A program made the position numbers and the translations under genes. DNA of 63,490 bases from Phycisphaerales bacterium (GTDB taxonomy: Bacteria; Planctomycetota; Phycisphaerae; UBA1845; Fen-1342): contig PMMM01000263.1 of NCBI GenBank assembly GCA_003162245.1, positions 9,821 to 73,310 on the forward strand. Reading direction: 5' to 3'. Below the pieces are notes generated by a model. It saw nothing but the letters and a program-made list of their open reading frames with translations, did not search any database and was not told where the DNA came from. Within the stretch, counting starts at the first letter, position 1. The number at the start of each line of letters is the position of its first letter. Below, piece by piece: positions 27,401 to 35,558 of this stretch.

Positions 27401-27744
27401 AGTGTGAAGCGATAGTTCTGCGGCAGGCGGAGCGGAAGGTCCCGATGGATGACGCAGAAGCCGGCGCCACGCTCGAAGTCGAAATCGAGCCGCAGCGCCC
27501 GGCCGTGAATCCCCTCGGCAGTGCTGATCCGCGCCTGCACGCCATCGGACGCGCTGACGCGCCAGCCTTCGAGCGTTTCGAAGTTGTCGAGTACCAGGGG
27601 CTCCGCGTTACCCGTTTCCCGCATCGGCTGCGCGCCGGCCGAACCCGGCGCGGAGAGGCCCGGGCGGGTGCAGCCGCCCAGTACGCTTGCGACCGCCAGC
27701 GACAGCGCCACTACCCCCGCCCACACGATTCCCGCGTGCCTCAT
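24484..27744 (-). CDS. Large lipoprotein with discoidin-like and (alpha/alpha)6 glycosidase-like domains
   Basis: The 1086-aa product has a lipoprotein signal (VLGGC, Cys about 25). A CBM11/CIA30-like sandwich comes first (residues ~45-205, LVLDNFETLEGW), then an F5/8-type discoidin domain (~215-340, WLQIDWRAERELGGVAIEWG). A beta-rich spacer follows, and from ~residue 630 an (alpha/alpha)6 domain with SWIRDGALTSTALLYTG, PSGKVPCVVDRRGADPVPEHDSTGE and YWDDFWVLRGL. The last pattern resembles the GH15/GH37/GH63 superfamily, where acidic residues in such motifs are catalytic. I cannot assign a GH family. It lies convergent to the GH144-like gene and probably acts on the same polysaccharide or its side chains. 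Confidence 0.65.
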   Translation of the reverse strand: MRHAGIVWAGVVALSLAVASVLGGCTRPGLSAPGSAGAQPMRETGNAEPLVLDNFETLEGWRVSASDGVQARISTAEGIHGRALRLDFDFERGAGFCVIHRDLPLRLPQNYRFTLALRGAAPPNNLEFKLLDPSGDNVWWVNRRAFEFPTDWRTLSYKARQFRFAWGPSGGKPLDAVGALELAVAASSGGKGYLLFDRLTFEALPDLPAILPPPSVGFSSTAEPGAPQQVTPSESGVVNWTSAAHDAQPWLQIDWRAERELGGVAIEWGAADYATAYTVSRSEDGRAWSPASTVAGGTGGRDYVLLRDADTRYLRVDVRGTSRRRGVQVRAVRALGPDVAESPNSLYAQIARDAPRGWFPRYFLGEQQPWTVVGVPVDDKEALLDAAGVLEVDKLGFRIEPFLLVDGRLITWADVTTRQSLAKDHLPIPSVTWQGGDLELEITALADGPAAESAVSARYVVRNTGAAPRRAALVLALRPFQVLPPWQEVNITGGVSRIETIQWDRRCVLVNGQKTVRPWTTPAAFGAAPFMQGDICKYLASGQLPTSESVNDPTGLASAALRYDFDLAAGASQAAIVTVPFHGKGTASPLDDSAEAPATRFEQRLQQACRAWEEEVSRVRLLLPPQAAKLADTFQATQAYMLINADGPAIQPGSRTYERSWIRDGALTSTALLYTGHPERVRAFLDWYGQYQYPSGKVPCVVDRRGADPVPEHDSTGELIYALLKYYQFTRDRGFLEEHLPQVIKGVDYIEELRNQRLTDTYRAGSPEQRACYGLVPESISHEGYSAKPMHSYWDDFWVLRGLKDATTIAQLLGKPELEARFRTLRDEFRTTLYASLRLAMQTKQIDYIPGCVELGDFDATSTATAVYPCGEADALPEAARTHTFDRYYDFFRQRRDGQLAWDNYTPYEIRLVSTFVYLGQPQRAHELLDFFLADQRPQAWNQWAEVVWRDPLTPKYIGDMPHTWVGAEFVCALRSLFVYERERDAALVLAAGVRPEWLDAPGGVSIANWPTEYGRLSYDLSSRDKETVLTLHFDGELPPGGLVFRNPYPEPIRSVAVDGHRIETFTEREVVLKVAAVQVVITRGP

Positions 27745-27813
27745 CGCTCGCTCACTCCGTCATGTCGCTCTCAACCGCGCCCGAGCCGGCGCAACCGGCC
27801 GGCCGCACAAGAA

Positions 27814-27846
27814 CATGCCCCGCCGGGTACTTCCCGACGGGGCATG
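27814..27846 (-). terminator. Hairpin downstream of the repeat/dockerin protein
   Basis: A near-perfect inverted repeat of 14 bp (CATGCCCCGCCGGG against CCCGACGGGGCATG, one mismatch) with a short loop lies about 55 bases after the stop codon at 27901. Read on the minus strand it is followed by TTCTTGTG, a weak U-tract, so a terminator role is plausible but not certain. Confidence 0.5.
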
Positions 27847-27900
27847 AATGTTGCATATCGCGATCCGGCGGCCTTCGCAGGCCACGCCGCGTCGGACGGG

Positions 27901-29706
27901 TTAGTGCGGCCCGGTCATCCGCGGCGCGAAGTGCGCGAAGTCCGCGCTGTTGATCAAGCCGTCGTCATTGTAGTCGAACACCGTACCATTCCACGGCAGG
28001 GGACCGATGGCGCCCGTGAAGTGGAGCTGGAACTGCGCTGCGTCGATCAGGTCCTCGTCGTCATCATTGTCGTAGTCGGACCCATTGAAGTAGTCGGACC
28101 CATCGAGGTGGTTTAGCACGACCGCCTCGCACGAGTCAAAGTACGCGTGGCCGCTCGTCGCCGCGGATTTGTCGATGAGGCACGTGAACCGCGTCATGGC
28201 GTTCGAGCCGGTCGGCATGGTGTAGTCGATGCTCACGGGCAGCCAAGTGTTCGTCGCCGCGCCCGCCAAGACCGTGTTGCTCGAGCCGCCGATGTCCACC
28301 GGCGGGGGCACGGTGCCGAGGATCCACTCGATCTTGACGCCCGCTTTGCTGTTGATACCGCCAAGCTTGTTGTCGGATCGCGTGTACAGGTAGGCCCAGA
28401 ACGTGACGGTCTCGCCGGCCGTCACGGGGAATTCCTGGTAGATTCCCGTGTAGGTCGTCCCGGCGGATCGGGCTGTGCAATCGCCGTCGATCGTCGGGAC
28501 GGCAAAGCAACTCAATCGTGTGGTGGCCACGTCCGTACCGAATTCGGTCCAGTCATCGATACCGTTGGGGCCGCCGAAGCCGCTTTCGAAGCTGGCGTTC
28601 AGGAGCTGATTGGAGCCCGGCGCGCTGCTCCGCTCCGCATAGGCCGCATCGAAATACACTGCGCCGGTGGTTAGCGCGTCGGCGGCCAGAATGCAATCCA
28701 CGCGAGCGATGGTGACGTCGGGAGGCACCGTAAGAGCGGCAAGCTGGACCAGCATCCACGCGTTCGCCGGGGCGTTGGCGTCGAAGGCCAGGTTCTCGAC
28801 GGCCGGCGGAATCGTCTGCGGGAACTCCAGCTTGAGCCCGACGCGCGAGGTGTCGGTGAGCGGGTCGGCGGACGGGTTCCACACAAAACCCTTCATAAGG
28901 AGGTGGTCGCCGTCCTGCAATGTCCCCATGTCCTGGTAGAGCCCGGAATACGCCTCGCGAACCCCCAGCTTCAGGCTCGCCAGACCGTCTTTCGCCACGG
29001 TTGAAGACTTCTCCTGGTCGTTGAAGCCATTCCAATCATCGATGCCCACGGCGCTTTGCCCCGTGCTGTGGCCCACCGTCTCGAAGTTGCCGTTGGCAAC
29101 CTTGTTGTTCGGGTCGCTGCCCACCGTCAGCCGCGCGCTGTCCCAATACGCGGCGCCGCTGACGTCCCCCGGACTCCAGTTGAGCTTGCACAACACGCGC
29201 ACCTTCACCGTGGTGGCGGGGGCCGCGAGCGGGCCGATCGTCGCCGGAATCCACGTGTTGGCCGACGAGCTGGCGTTGAGCGGGTACACCTCGTAAATCG
29301 GCGAGATTATCCCGCCGTACTGGTTGAGGAACTCCAGGACCAGGCCAGCCTGCCCGCTGCCGCCCAGCTTGTCAAAGCCCGGCGTATAGAGGGAAACCGA
29401 GGCCGTGACATTCTGAGTGGCTGTGACATTCAGCACGTCCTGCTGCGCCCCGGCCGTGCTGGAGGCGGAATCGCCAAACGCTTTCAGCGCGTGCCCGGCC
29501 CCGTTCGGATCGAGATTGACCGTGTCCGACCGCTCCACGTTCTTGCCGAAGAACGTCCATTGGTCGGCATACTTCGGATCGAGCGCAGATGCGCCCTGCC
29601 CAGACTCCATGCTGCCGTTCAGCAGGATGTTCTGGCGGGCGAGTAGGACGACCGGGACGGCGAGAGCCAGGACGATTGCGAGAAAAGCTGCTTTCGAGGG
29701 CCTCAT
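27901..29706 (-). CDS. Secreted protein with three carbohydrate-binding-like repeats and dockerin-like tail
   Basis: The 601-aa product has a signal peptide and three ~160-residue beta-sandwich repeats. Each starts with a similar Asn-rich strand: ILLNGSMESG, KVANGNFETVG and QLLNASFESGF. The repeats resemble carbohydrate-binding modules (CBM4/9/16-like). The C-terminus carries two Ca-binding loops (DYDNDDDEDLIDAAQF, DYNDDGLINSADF) typical of dockerins. No catalytic domain is visible, so it is probably a glycan-binding or scaffold-associated protein. ATG 29706 has a strong Shine-Dalgarno (GAAGGAAGGAAG); the upstream frame extension to 29976 overlaps the prepilin-like gene. It follows that gene by 79 bases on the same strand. 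Confidence 0.75.
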   Translation of the reverse strand: MRPSKAAFLAIVLALAVPVVLLARQNILLNGSMESGQGASALDPKYADQWTFFGKNVERSDTVNLDPNGAGHALKAFGDSASSTAGAQQDVLNVTATQNVTASVSLYTPGFDKLGGSGQAGLVLEFLNQYGGIISPIYEVYPLNASSSANTWIPATIGPLAAPATTVKVRVLCKLNWSPGDVSGAAYWDSARLTVGSDPNNKVANGNFETVGHSTGQSAVGIDDWNGFNDQEKSSTVAKDGLASLKLGVREAYSGLYQDMGTLQDGDHLLMKGFVWNPSADPLTDTSRVGLKLEFPQTIPPAVENLAFDANAPANAWMLVQLAALTVPPDVTIARVDCILAADALTTGAVYFDAAYAERSSAPGSNQLLNASFESGFGGPNGIDDWTEFGTDVATTRLSCFAVPTIDGDCTARSAGTTYTGIYQEFPVTAGETVTFWAYLYTRSDNKLGGINSKAGVKIEWILGTVPPPVDIGGSSNTVLAGAATNTWLPVSIDYTMPTGSNAMTRFTCLIDKSAATSGHAYFDSCEAVVLNHLDGSDYFNGSDYDNDDDEDLIDAAQFQLHFTGAIGPLPWNGTVFDYNDDGLINSADFAHFAPRMTGPH

Positions 29707-29785
29707 GAGACTTCCTTCCTTCTCGTTCGGGGGCGGGCGCATCACAAGGCAACGCGCGCCAACGTCCGCGTTGGGGCGCGTGTAC

Positions 29786-30661
29786 CTATGGAATCTTGTC
29801 CCCATCGACAACGTATGGGCCGGCCGACAAACCCCAGGAATAAAACGGCCGGTTGCCGTACTGATCGTGGTCCCTGCGCTTCTTGTGGTCAGAATCGGCG
29901 TTGTAGTGGTCGTAGTATTCAACGCGCGGGAACTTTCGCACATGCGCATCCAAAAAAGCAAGGTTGTTGGCGCCAAAGTGCCGCGGGGTCAGCGTCTCCC
30001 AAACCGCATCGCAAATCGTCACCACCAGGTTCGATCTCGGCAGTTGGCTCAGCGGACCGCCGCTAATCTGCGGGATCCGACTGTCGTCCTCGAGCTTGGC
30101 ATAGTGGACCGCGTCATCGCCCGCCCCCCAGTCATTGAACCAGTACTCGGTGTACAGACCCTTGATCCAGCCGTCGGCGTCGGCATCCGGCATGCTGTAG
30201 CCGGGCCAGAAGCCGGCTTGCACCGGCCCACGAAAGTCGTTGCCAAACGCGTTCAGCACGTAGTTGCTGAAGTGCGTATCCATCGCCGTACCGGGTATGA
30301 GCGGGTACGACTTCACCGAGTTGGCCTCGCGCGCGGCCGGGCACTGGAACGTCTTGATCCCGGGCACGTACTTCCACAATCGCAGCAATTGGTAATACTG
30401 CTTGTACGGTGCCCCGCCCCCGCCTCCCGCCAGGGGCGTGGCCGGAATCAGGGGCAGGCAATCCCCGTTTTCTTGCGCGTAGTACGTGGTGGCCAGCGCC
30501 AACTGGTGCAAATCCGAGCTGCACACCGTCCCCTTCACTTGCTCGCGCGCACGCCCCAGAGCCGGCAAGAGGATCGAGACAAGTAAGGCAATGATGGCGA
30601 CAACGACCAGCAGCTCGATCAGCGTGAATGCCCGTCTCGTACTGCGTGCTTCTGGCGGCAT
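29786..30661 (-). CDS. Prepilin-like protein with type II/IV pilin N-terminus
   Basis: The 291-aa product starts with a short leader and the class III signal [19 protein letters not shown]. Prepilin peptidase cuts just before the Phe, and the Glu at +5 of the mature protein is present. The ~240-residue C-terminal domain has [10 protein letters not shown] and a late [32 protein letters not shown] segment typical of the large Planctomycetota family of prepilin-like proteins (DUF1559-like). The role of this family is unclear; a surface or secretion pseudopilus is usual. ATG 30661 with GGAG is preferred over GTG 30673. Its place between two glucan-locus surface proteins suggests a role in polysaccharide handling. 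Confidence 0.8.
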   Translation of the reverse strand: MPPEARSTRRAFTLIELLVVVAIIALLVSILLPALGRAREQVKGTVCSSDLHQLALATTYYAQENGDCLPLIPATPLAGGGGGAPYKQYYQLLRLWKYVPGIKTFQCPAAREANSVKSYPLIPGTAMDTHFSNYVLNAFGNDFRGPVQAGFWPGYSMPDADADGWIKGLYTEYWFNDWGAGDDAVHYAKLEDDSRIPQISGGPLSQLPRSNLVVTICDAVWETLTPRHFGANNLAFLDAHVRKFPRVEYYDHYNADSDHKKRRDHDQYGNRPFYSWGLSAGPYVVDGDKIP

Positions 30662-30724
30662 GTTCGTCTCCACGGAGGACCGTTTCCAGTGCGCTCCAGC
30701 CTCTCCTCCGCGGACAAACTACAA

Positions 30725-30765
30725 GCGGGACCGGCCACCCGGCCTCACCGGGAAGCCGGCCCCGC
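30725..30765 (-). terminator. Long GC-rich hairpin between PEP-CTERM and prepilin-like genes
   Basis: The outer stem pairs GCGGGACCGGC (30725-30735) with GCCGGCCCCGC (30755-30765), with one mismatch or wobble depending on the strand. An inner CCCGG/CCGGG stem lies in the loop. On the minus strand it follows the PEP-CTERM stop at 30834 by about 70 bases and is trailed by TTGTAGTTTG. It probably ends or thins that transcript before the prepilin-like gene. Confidence 0.5.
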
Positions 30766-30833
30766 ATCCGTGTCAAGTTCAATCACAGTCCATCGGCAGC
30801 ACTCGCCGCCGAGTCACGCACTATGTGTGAGTC

Positions 30834-31628
30834 TCAGCGACCGCGGCGGAGGAAGGCCGCCGCCAGACCGACCAGCAGCAGCCCGGCCGGCTCGGGCATG
30901 TAGTTGAAGTTCGAGAAATTGATCGCGCCCCAGCGCGGCGGATCACCTTCGCCTGCGACCTTGGGCATGAAGTAGCCGCCGACGCGGGCATCGTCCAACA
31001 TGCCCCACGACCCGTGCCCCTCGGCGGGGTTGCCCTCGTCGAACGTCAGCCACGGGCTGGTATACGTGCCCGTACCATCGATGTACGAGAACCTGACAGC
31101 CGCGGGGTCGGCGGCATTCAAGCCTCGCGGATCATAGGCGATCCCCTCACGAACCGTCTGGCCCTTGGTGTAGTGCAGGCCATAGGCGCTCGTGAAGCTG
31201 TAGAACGGCACCCGACCGCCAAAGCAGGCGACCTCGCCGGTCTGGGCGTTAAGCATGAAAACGCCATCTGCGTAATCATGCGACCACCAGGGGGACACCT
31301 TCAGGCCACCCTCGACGTTCGACGTGCCGGTGATCGTGACGTTGGCGGACACCGCAAAGCCGTCGTTGTTCATGAAGACCGCTTCGTTTGCTCCGCCATC
31401 GTCCGACAGGCCGAAGGTGTGGAGGTTGGTCCCTCCAGTGGCGCCGGCGTCGTGCACGTCCTGCATCGCGACAGTTGTCGGATACAGGTTCGTGGACGTG
31501 AACGTGGACGCCGGGTCGTCGTTCCACATTCGCGGATTGATGACCGCCCCATTAATGGTTGGCGACGCCATCACACCGGCCACCGCTAGAAGCACGCACG
31601 CCACTGCGACAATTTTGGTTTGCCTCAT
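30834..31628 (-). CDS. PEP-CTERM exported protein
   Basis: The 264-aa product has a signal peptide (cleavage about residue 20). The mature beta-rich domain has no recognised family. The C-terminal PEP-CTERM sorting signal reads MPEPAGLLLVGLAAAFLRRGR: the PEP motif, a hydrophobic helix and a basic tail, recognised by exosortases in organisms that make an extracellular matrix. ATG 31628 has AGGAGG upstream; the open frame to 31724 has no such site. It is divergent from the GH1 gene, and a LacI-type operator lies in the shared 330-base gap. Exosortase genes are not in this window. Confidence 0.8.
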   Translation of the reverse strand: MRQTKIVAVACVLLAVAGVMASPTINGAVINPRMWNDDPASTFTSTNLYPTTVAMQDVHDAGATGGTNLHTFGLSDDGGANEAVFMNNDGFAVSANVTITGTSNVEGGLKVSPWWSHDYADGVFMLNAQTGEVACFGGRVPFYSFTSAYGLHYTKGQTVREGIAYDPRGLNAADPAAVRFSYIDGTGTYTSPWLTFDEGNPAEGHGSWGMLDDARVGGYFMPKVAGEGDPPRWGAINFSNFNYMPEPAGLLLVGLAAAFLRRGR

Positions 31629-31762
31629 TCGATCTCTCCTCCTACGACGAGCCAAGGATGTTGCGGCCTGCTCCGACACGGATTCAGGCCCACGCAACGC
31701 CGCGATACCGCAGCGCTGGACCACAATGTCTGTCTAGCAGTATAACAGCGCCAAGGTTCCAT

Positions 31763-31776
31763 TGCAAGCGCTTCCA
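31763..31776. promoter_or_regulatory. LacI/GalR-family operator upstream of GH1
   Basis: TGCAAGCGCTTCCA matches the LacI/GalR operator consensus TGnAAnCGnTTnCA at every fixed position. It lies between the divergent PEP-CTERM (31628) and GH1 (31959) genes. A LacI-family regulator is encoded at 42982, and a second operator lies at 41394-41407. Confidence 0.8.
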
Positions 31777-31958
31777 TAAGGCGTTATCATGCAATCTTGT
31801 GGCGCCAGGCCTTCTTCGTCACGTGCTGATTGCGAAGGAAGCCCGCTTGCGTAAGAGTATTTGTGGTAAATAGTTGCGTGCAGAGCCGGCGGCGGCGTGC
31901 CACGCCCGCCGCTACGCACGATCCGCGGTAGGCGCAGTTTTTACGATCGGACCCCCCT
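31777..31958. other. Leader region of the GH1 operon, otherwise empty
   Basis: Together with 31629-31762 this makes a 330-base gap between divergent genes. Beyond the LacI-type operator I see AT-rich patches near 31840-31875 where a promoter may lie, but no well-spaced hexamers and no open reading frame worth calling. Confidence 0.4.
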
Positions 31959-33356
31959 GTGAGCACAAATGGTGACGTTTTCCCGCCCGCCTTCCTCTGG
32001 GGAGCCGCGACAGCCGCCTTTCAGGTCGAAGGCGCTACGGCCGATGGCGGCCGAGGCCCCAGCATTTGGGATGTTTTCTGTGCGACACCCGGCAAGACGG
32101 CCCGGGGCGAGACGGGCGAGATCGCCTGCGATCACTACCACCGTTTCCGCGACGACGTAGAGCTCATGCGCCGGCTCAACCTGCGCGCCTACCGCTTCAG
32201 TGTCAGTTGGCCACGCGTCCTGCCGCAAGGGCGCGGCGATATCAACAAGCAGGGCCTGTCGTTTTATGACCGCCTGGTCGACTGCCTGCTCGCAGCCGGG
32301 ATCGAGCCGATGGTCACCTTGTACCACTGGGATTTGCCGGCGGCGCTCCAGATGGAGTTGGGGGGGTGGGCCCATCCGGACCTGCCGCTCATTTTTGCCG
32401 ATTACGCCGACGTGCTGTTCAACACGCTCGGCGACCGCGTGCACCACTGGGTGACGCTGAACGAGCCGTGGGTCGTCGTGAACGCCGGGTACATCCACGG
32501 AACACACGCGCCGGGCGTCAAGGACGCGGGGCTGGCCTATCGCGTGGCGCACAACCTGCTGCGGGCTCACGCCCACGCCGTCGCACGCTACCGCGCGTCG
32601 CCGCACAACCGCGGGGCGATCGGTCCGGCCTTGAACGTGCTCCAGGCTTTCCCCGCCTCTGAGTCGCCCGCAGATGTGGCGGCCGCGGAACGCGCGACCC
32701 TGGAGTTCTGCGGCTGGTTCGGCGATCCGCTGTATTACGGCGACTATGCGGACGTGCTGCGCGAGCGCTTCGGAGCGGCGTTGCCGGAGTTCACGGCGGA
32801 AGATGCGCGCCTGCTGACGCGCTCCATGGACTTCTTCGGGTTGAACTACTACTTCAGCCACGTTATCCGTCACGCGCCGGGAGCGGGACCGCTGGAAATC
32901 GAGGTTGTCCCGCAGCCGCAGATTCCGCATACGACGATGAGTTGGCCGGTCACGCCCGGCGGCCTGTGCCCGCTTCTCCACTGGCTGAGCCGCCGGTATG
33001 CGGGGCTGCCGATCTACATCACGGAGAACGGGGCGGCGTTCCCGGATCAGGCCGACGCCAGCGGCTTTGTGAACGATCAGCCGCGGATTGCGTACCTGCG
33101 CGACCACGTTCGCGCGGTGGGGCAGGCGTTGGCCGAGGGCGTCGACGTGCGCGGTTACTTCGTCTGGTCGCTGATGGACAATCTGGAGTGGACCCTCGGC
33201 TTTTCGCAGCGCTTTGGGCTGGTGCGCTGCGATTCTGAAACATCGCAGCGTACGATTAAGGCGAGCGGACACTGGTATTCCGAGCTGATCTCGACCGGCC
33301 GGCTGGACGACGTTCCTAATGCCGACGGCGCTGAGAGGATGGGAGTGTCGCTATGA
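31959..33356 (+). CDS. GH1 beta-glucosidase
   Basis: GH1 enzymes release glucose from the ends of short beta-linked glucosides. The 465-aa product is typical in length. It has WGAATAAFQVEGA at the N-terminus, the acid/base Glu169 in TLNEPW, and the nucleophile Glu356 in ITENGAAF. No signal peptide is present, so it acts in the cytoplasm on imported oligosaccharides. The GTG start has a weak Shine-Dalgarno. The stop overlaps the next gene's ATG (ATGA), beginning a run of genes that leads to the sugar importer. A LacI-type operator lies about 190 bases upstream. Confidence 0.96.
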   Translation: MSTNGDVFPPAFLWGAATAAFQVEGATADGGRGPSIWDVFCATPGKTARGETGEIACDHYHRFRDDVELMRRLNLRAYRFSVSWPRVLPQGRGDINKQGLSFYDRLVDCLLAAGIEPMVTLYHWDLPAALQMELGGWAHPDLPLIFADYADVLFNTLGDRVHHWVTLNEPWVVVNAGYIHGTHAPGVKDAGLAYRVAHNLLRAHAHAVARYRASPHNRGAIGPALNVLQAFPASESPADVAAAERATLEFCGWFGDPLYYGDYADVLRERFGAALPEFTAEDARLLTRSMDFFGLNYYFSHVIRHAPGAGPLEIEVVPQPQIPHTTMSWPVTPGGLCPLLHWLSRRYAGLPIYITENGAAFPDQADASGFVNDQPRIAYLRDHVRAVGQALAEGVDVRGYFVWSLMDNLEWTLGFSQRFGLVRCDSETSQRTIKASGHWYSELISTGRLDDVPNADGAERMGVSL

Positions 33357-35353
33357 GTGCACGTGCGTCCCACAAACCGATGGCGGTGCTCGCGGGGCTT
33401 GGCTTCGCGCTTTGCAGCAGCGTCCTGGCGGTCGCGGGTCCGCCGGCCACGATCTTCCAGGTCACGAGCTTCGCGAGCCCGCCGTCCTCAATCCAGTACT
33501 TCGGCGGGTTCAGCGGCACGGTCGGCGTCACGACGACCTGGCCGGCGGACATGGGGTGGGAAGGCGGCCAGATTGACATCGCCTTCAGCCTTCCCGCGGG
33601 CGTGCCGACCGCGGCCCAGAACTACCGGTTTCGGATCGTCATCACGCAGCACTTCACGCAATCGTTCGACCTGGCCGTCCTCGCCGGCCCGTCGCAGACC
33701 GACCTCCTCGAGGTGCACCGCGAGTACGTTGACAGCCCCCGCGCCTACGTCGCGACCATCCCACTCGAGCGGTTCACACCGGGGCAGACCAACTGGATTC
33801 GCATCCAGGGCATCGGCGTTCAGATCGGCAACGGGCAGCCGTCCGGCATTCAGTGGACCAAGTGGCTCCTGACGCGCACCGACTGGGCCGGCGGGCTTGA
33901 CGCAGCGCGGACCGATCAGTTGCAGCGCACCGTCACTTACATCCTCGACGCGACGCAAGCCAACGGGCTCGTGCGCGACTCGTTGACGCTCTCGGGCACG
34001 CCGTACCATCCGGCGACGCCCGACGCGGCCGGGTTTGCGCTCTTGGGAATCTGTGCGGCCGACGAGCTTGGCCTGGTGTACAACGCGCACGTGCTGGCTG
34101 AGCGCATCCTGACGGTATACGCGGGGCATCGGCCGGGCGTGGTCCCGGACCGCAACGTCGCGGGCTTCTGGTGGCACTGGAACGACGTCACCACCGGGGG
34201 ACACGCGGCGGGCTGGGGCGACGGGTATACGACCATCGGATCGGCGCTGCTGGTGAGCGGGGCCTTGTTCGCGAAGGACCATTTCCGCGACGATCCCAAC
34301 ATCGTCGCACTCGCCGACGAACTGTACGCCACTACCAACTTCGATGCGGCGATCGACCCGAGCCTGGACGGTCGCGTATACGGAGCGATGAATGCGTCGG
34401 GCGGCGACTTGAACGGCTGGGTACGGCCGTGGAACGAGTACATGCTCATTGTCAGCCTCGCGCTGCGCCAGCCGAGTCACCCGCGCGCCACGGCGGTGGC
34501 GGCGCTGTGGCTCGATCCGAACACCGCGCCCAAGATCTCGTACTCGGGCATTCCGACGCTGACGGACAGCGTGTCGTCGTACGCGCCGGCCTTCTGGGTG
34601 CAGCAGGGACACTTCTTCAACGCGGATTTTGCGACCAACCCGAACTTCGAGACGTACGACCGCAATCAGCAGCGGGCGGATGCGTTGTACTGCGCGAACG
34701 TCCTCGGCCAGGCCTACCGCTATGGGCTGACCGCCGGTGTCGATCCGACCGGGTACTTCGCGGATCGCATCCTCAATCACCACAGCGTGTGCTCGCCGGA
34801 AGCCGTCACAGGTTGGGGCGATGTGCAGACGATGCTGGAGTTCGTGGAGGAGCAGCCGCCCAGCAGCGACACGCGGTTCCGCTATGGCCTCGCGCGCGTG
34901 TCGATCAGCAGTTCGACCTGGGTGCCGTCGGACGCCGCACTGGTCGATCACCTGTTTCTGATGTTCGGGCTGGTGGAGAGCATCGAACCGCTCTTCTTCA
35001 AGCAGCGGATGCCGTTCCAGACCGACGCGGACGTAGACGGAATCGCCGACGCGTACGACAATTGTCCGGGTCGCTGGAACCCGCGGCAGGAAGATAGCGA
35101 CAGCGACGGGATCGGCGACGCTTGCGACTGCGGCGCGGTCTTCGCGGACGCCGACCACGACGGCGATGTGGACCTGGCGGACTTCGCGGCCTGGCAGGTG
35201 TGCGTGTCGAACAACACCGCCGGACCAGAGGCATGTCTGTGCTTCGACCACAACAACGATCACGTCGTCAACGGCGGCGACCTGGCGGCGTACGCGAGTT
35301 GTTTGAACGGCAGCGGACCCGACGTGCCCGCGAATCCGGCATGTGGCAATTGA
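33353..35353 (+). CDS. Secreted dockerin-like protein with putative (alpha/alpha)-type catalytic domain
   Basis: The 666-aa product has a signal peptide and a beta-sandwich domain (to ~residue 180) resembling the accessory domain of lyases. An all-helical domain rich in Trp/Asp follows (~185-560, e.g. GFWWHWNDVTTGGHAAGWGD, YGAMNASGGDLNGWVRPW). A thrombospondin type-3-like Ca-binding stretch comes next (DADVDGIADAYDNCP, DSDSDGIGDACD), and dockerin-like loops (DHDGDVDLADFAAW) end it. The helical domain looks like an (alpha/alpha)6/7 barrel found in several glycan hydrolases and lyases, but I cannot name a family. It is translationally coupled to GH1 (ATGA), so it should work on the same glycan, outside the cell. 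Confidence 0.65.
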   Translation: MSARASHKPMAVLAGLGFALCSSVLAVAGPPATIFQVTSFASPPSSIQYFGGFSGTVGVTTTWPADMGWEGGQIDIAFSLPAGVPTAAQNYRFRIVITQHFTQSFDLAVLAGPSQTDLLEVHREYVDSPRAYVATIPLERFTPGQTNWIRIQGIGVQIGNGQPSGIQWTKWLLTRTDWAGGLDAARTDQLQRTVTYILDATQANGLVRDSLTLSGTPYHPATPDAAGFALLGICAADELGLVYNAHVLAERILTVYAGHRPGVVPDRNVAGFWWHWNDVTTGGHAAGWGDGYTTIGSALLVSGALFAKDHFRDDPNIVALADELYATTNFDAAIDPSLDGRVYGAMNASGGDLNGWVRPWNEYMLIVSLALRQPSHPRATAVAALWLDPNTAPKISYSGIPTLTDSVSSYAPAFWVQQGHFFNADFATNPNFETYDRNQQRADALYCANVLGQAYRYGLTAGVDPTGYFADRILNHHSVCSPEAVTGWGDVQTMLEFVEEQPPSSDTRFRYGLARVSISSSTWVPSDAALVDHLFLMFGLVESIEPLFFKQRMPFQTDADVDGIADAYDNCPGRWNPRQEDSDSDGIGDACDCGAVFADADHDGDVDLADFAAWQVCVSNNTAGPEACLCFDHNNDHVVNGGDLAAYASCLNGSGPDVPANPACGN

Positions 35354-35368
35354 CCCTCTCGGGCGGAA

Positions 35369-35547
35369 ACCGCCGAGGCGCAGAGAGCGCGGAGGACGCA
35401 GAGAAAACTCCGGGTACTCTTCATCGCACGCTTGACCGGCGAGCAACGACAGGACGCCCGGCGTGAGCCAAGAAAAACAGGACGTCCGGCGTGAATCAAG
35501 CAAGGAATGAACCTCTGCGTTCTCCGCGCTCTCTGCGCCTCCGCGGT
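35369..35547. repeat. Inverted repeat pair of about 37 bp
   Basis: The arm at 35369-35405 and the arm at 35511-35547 are reverse complements with only a few mismatches, both built on GAGGCGCAGAG/CTCTGCGCCTC. They flank about 105 bases of non-coding DNA. This GGCGCAGAG-type sequence is a dispersed intergenic repeat familiar from many environmental bacterial genomes. The inverted pair could be a small non-autonomous mobile element. It lies in the 205-base gap between the dockerin protein and the binding protein of the importer. Confidence 0.65.
35450..35500 (+). repeat. Tandem direct repeat of 23 bp
   Basis: Two copies of a 23-base unit (35450-35472 and 35478-35500) differ at two positions and are separated by AAAAA. 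The pair lies between the arms of the larger inverted repeat. Confidence 0.7.
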
Positions 35548-35558
35548 AATCGAAGGCC

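Noticed and set aside
29473-29486. LacI-like half site containing AAACGCTT
   Set aside because: The left TG is missing and it lies about 220 bases inside a coding region.
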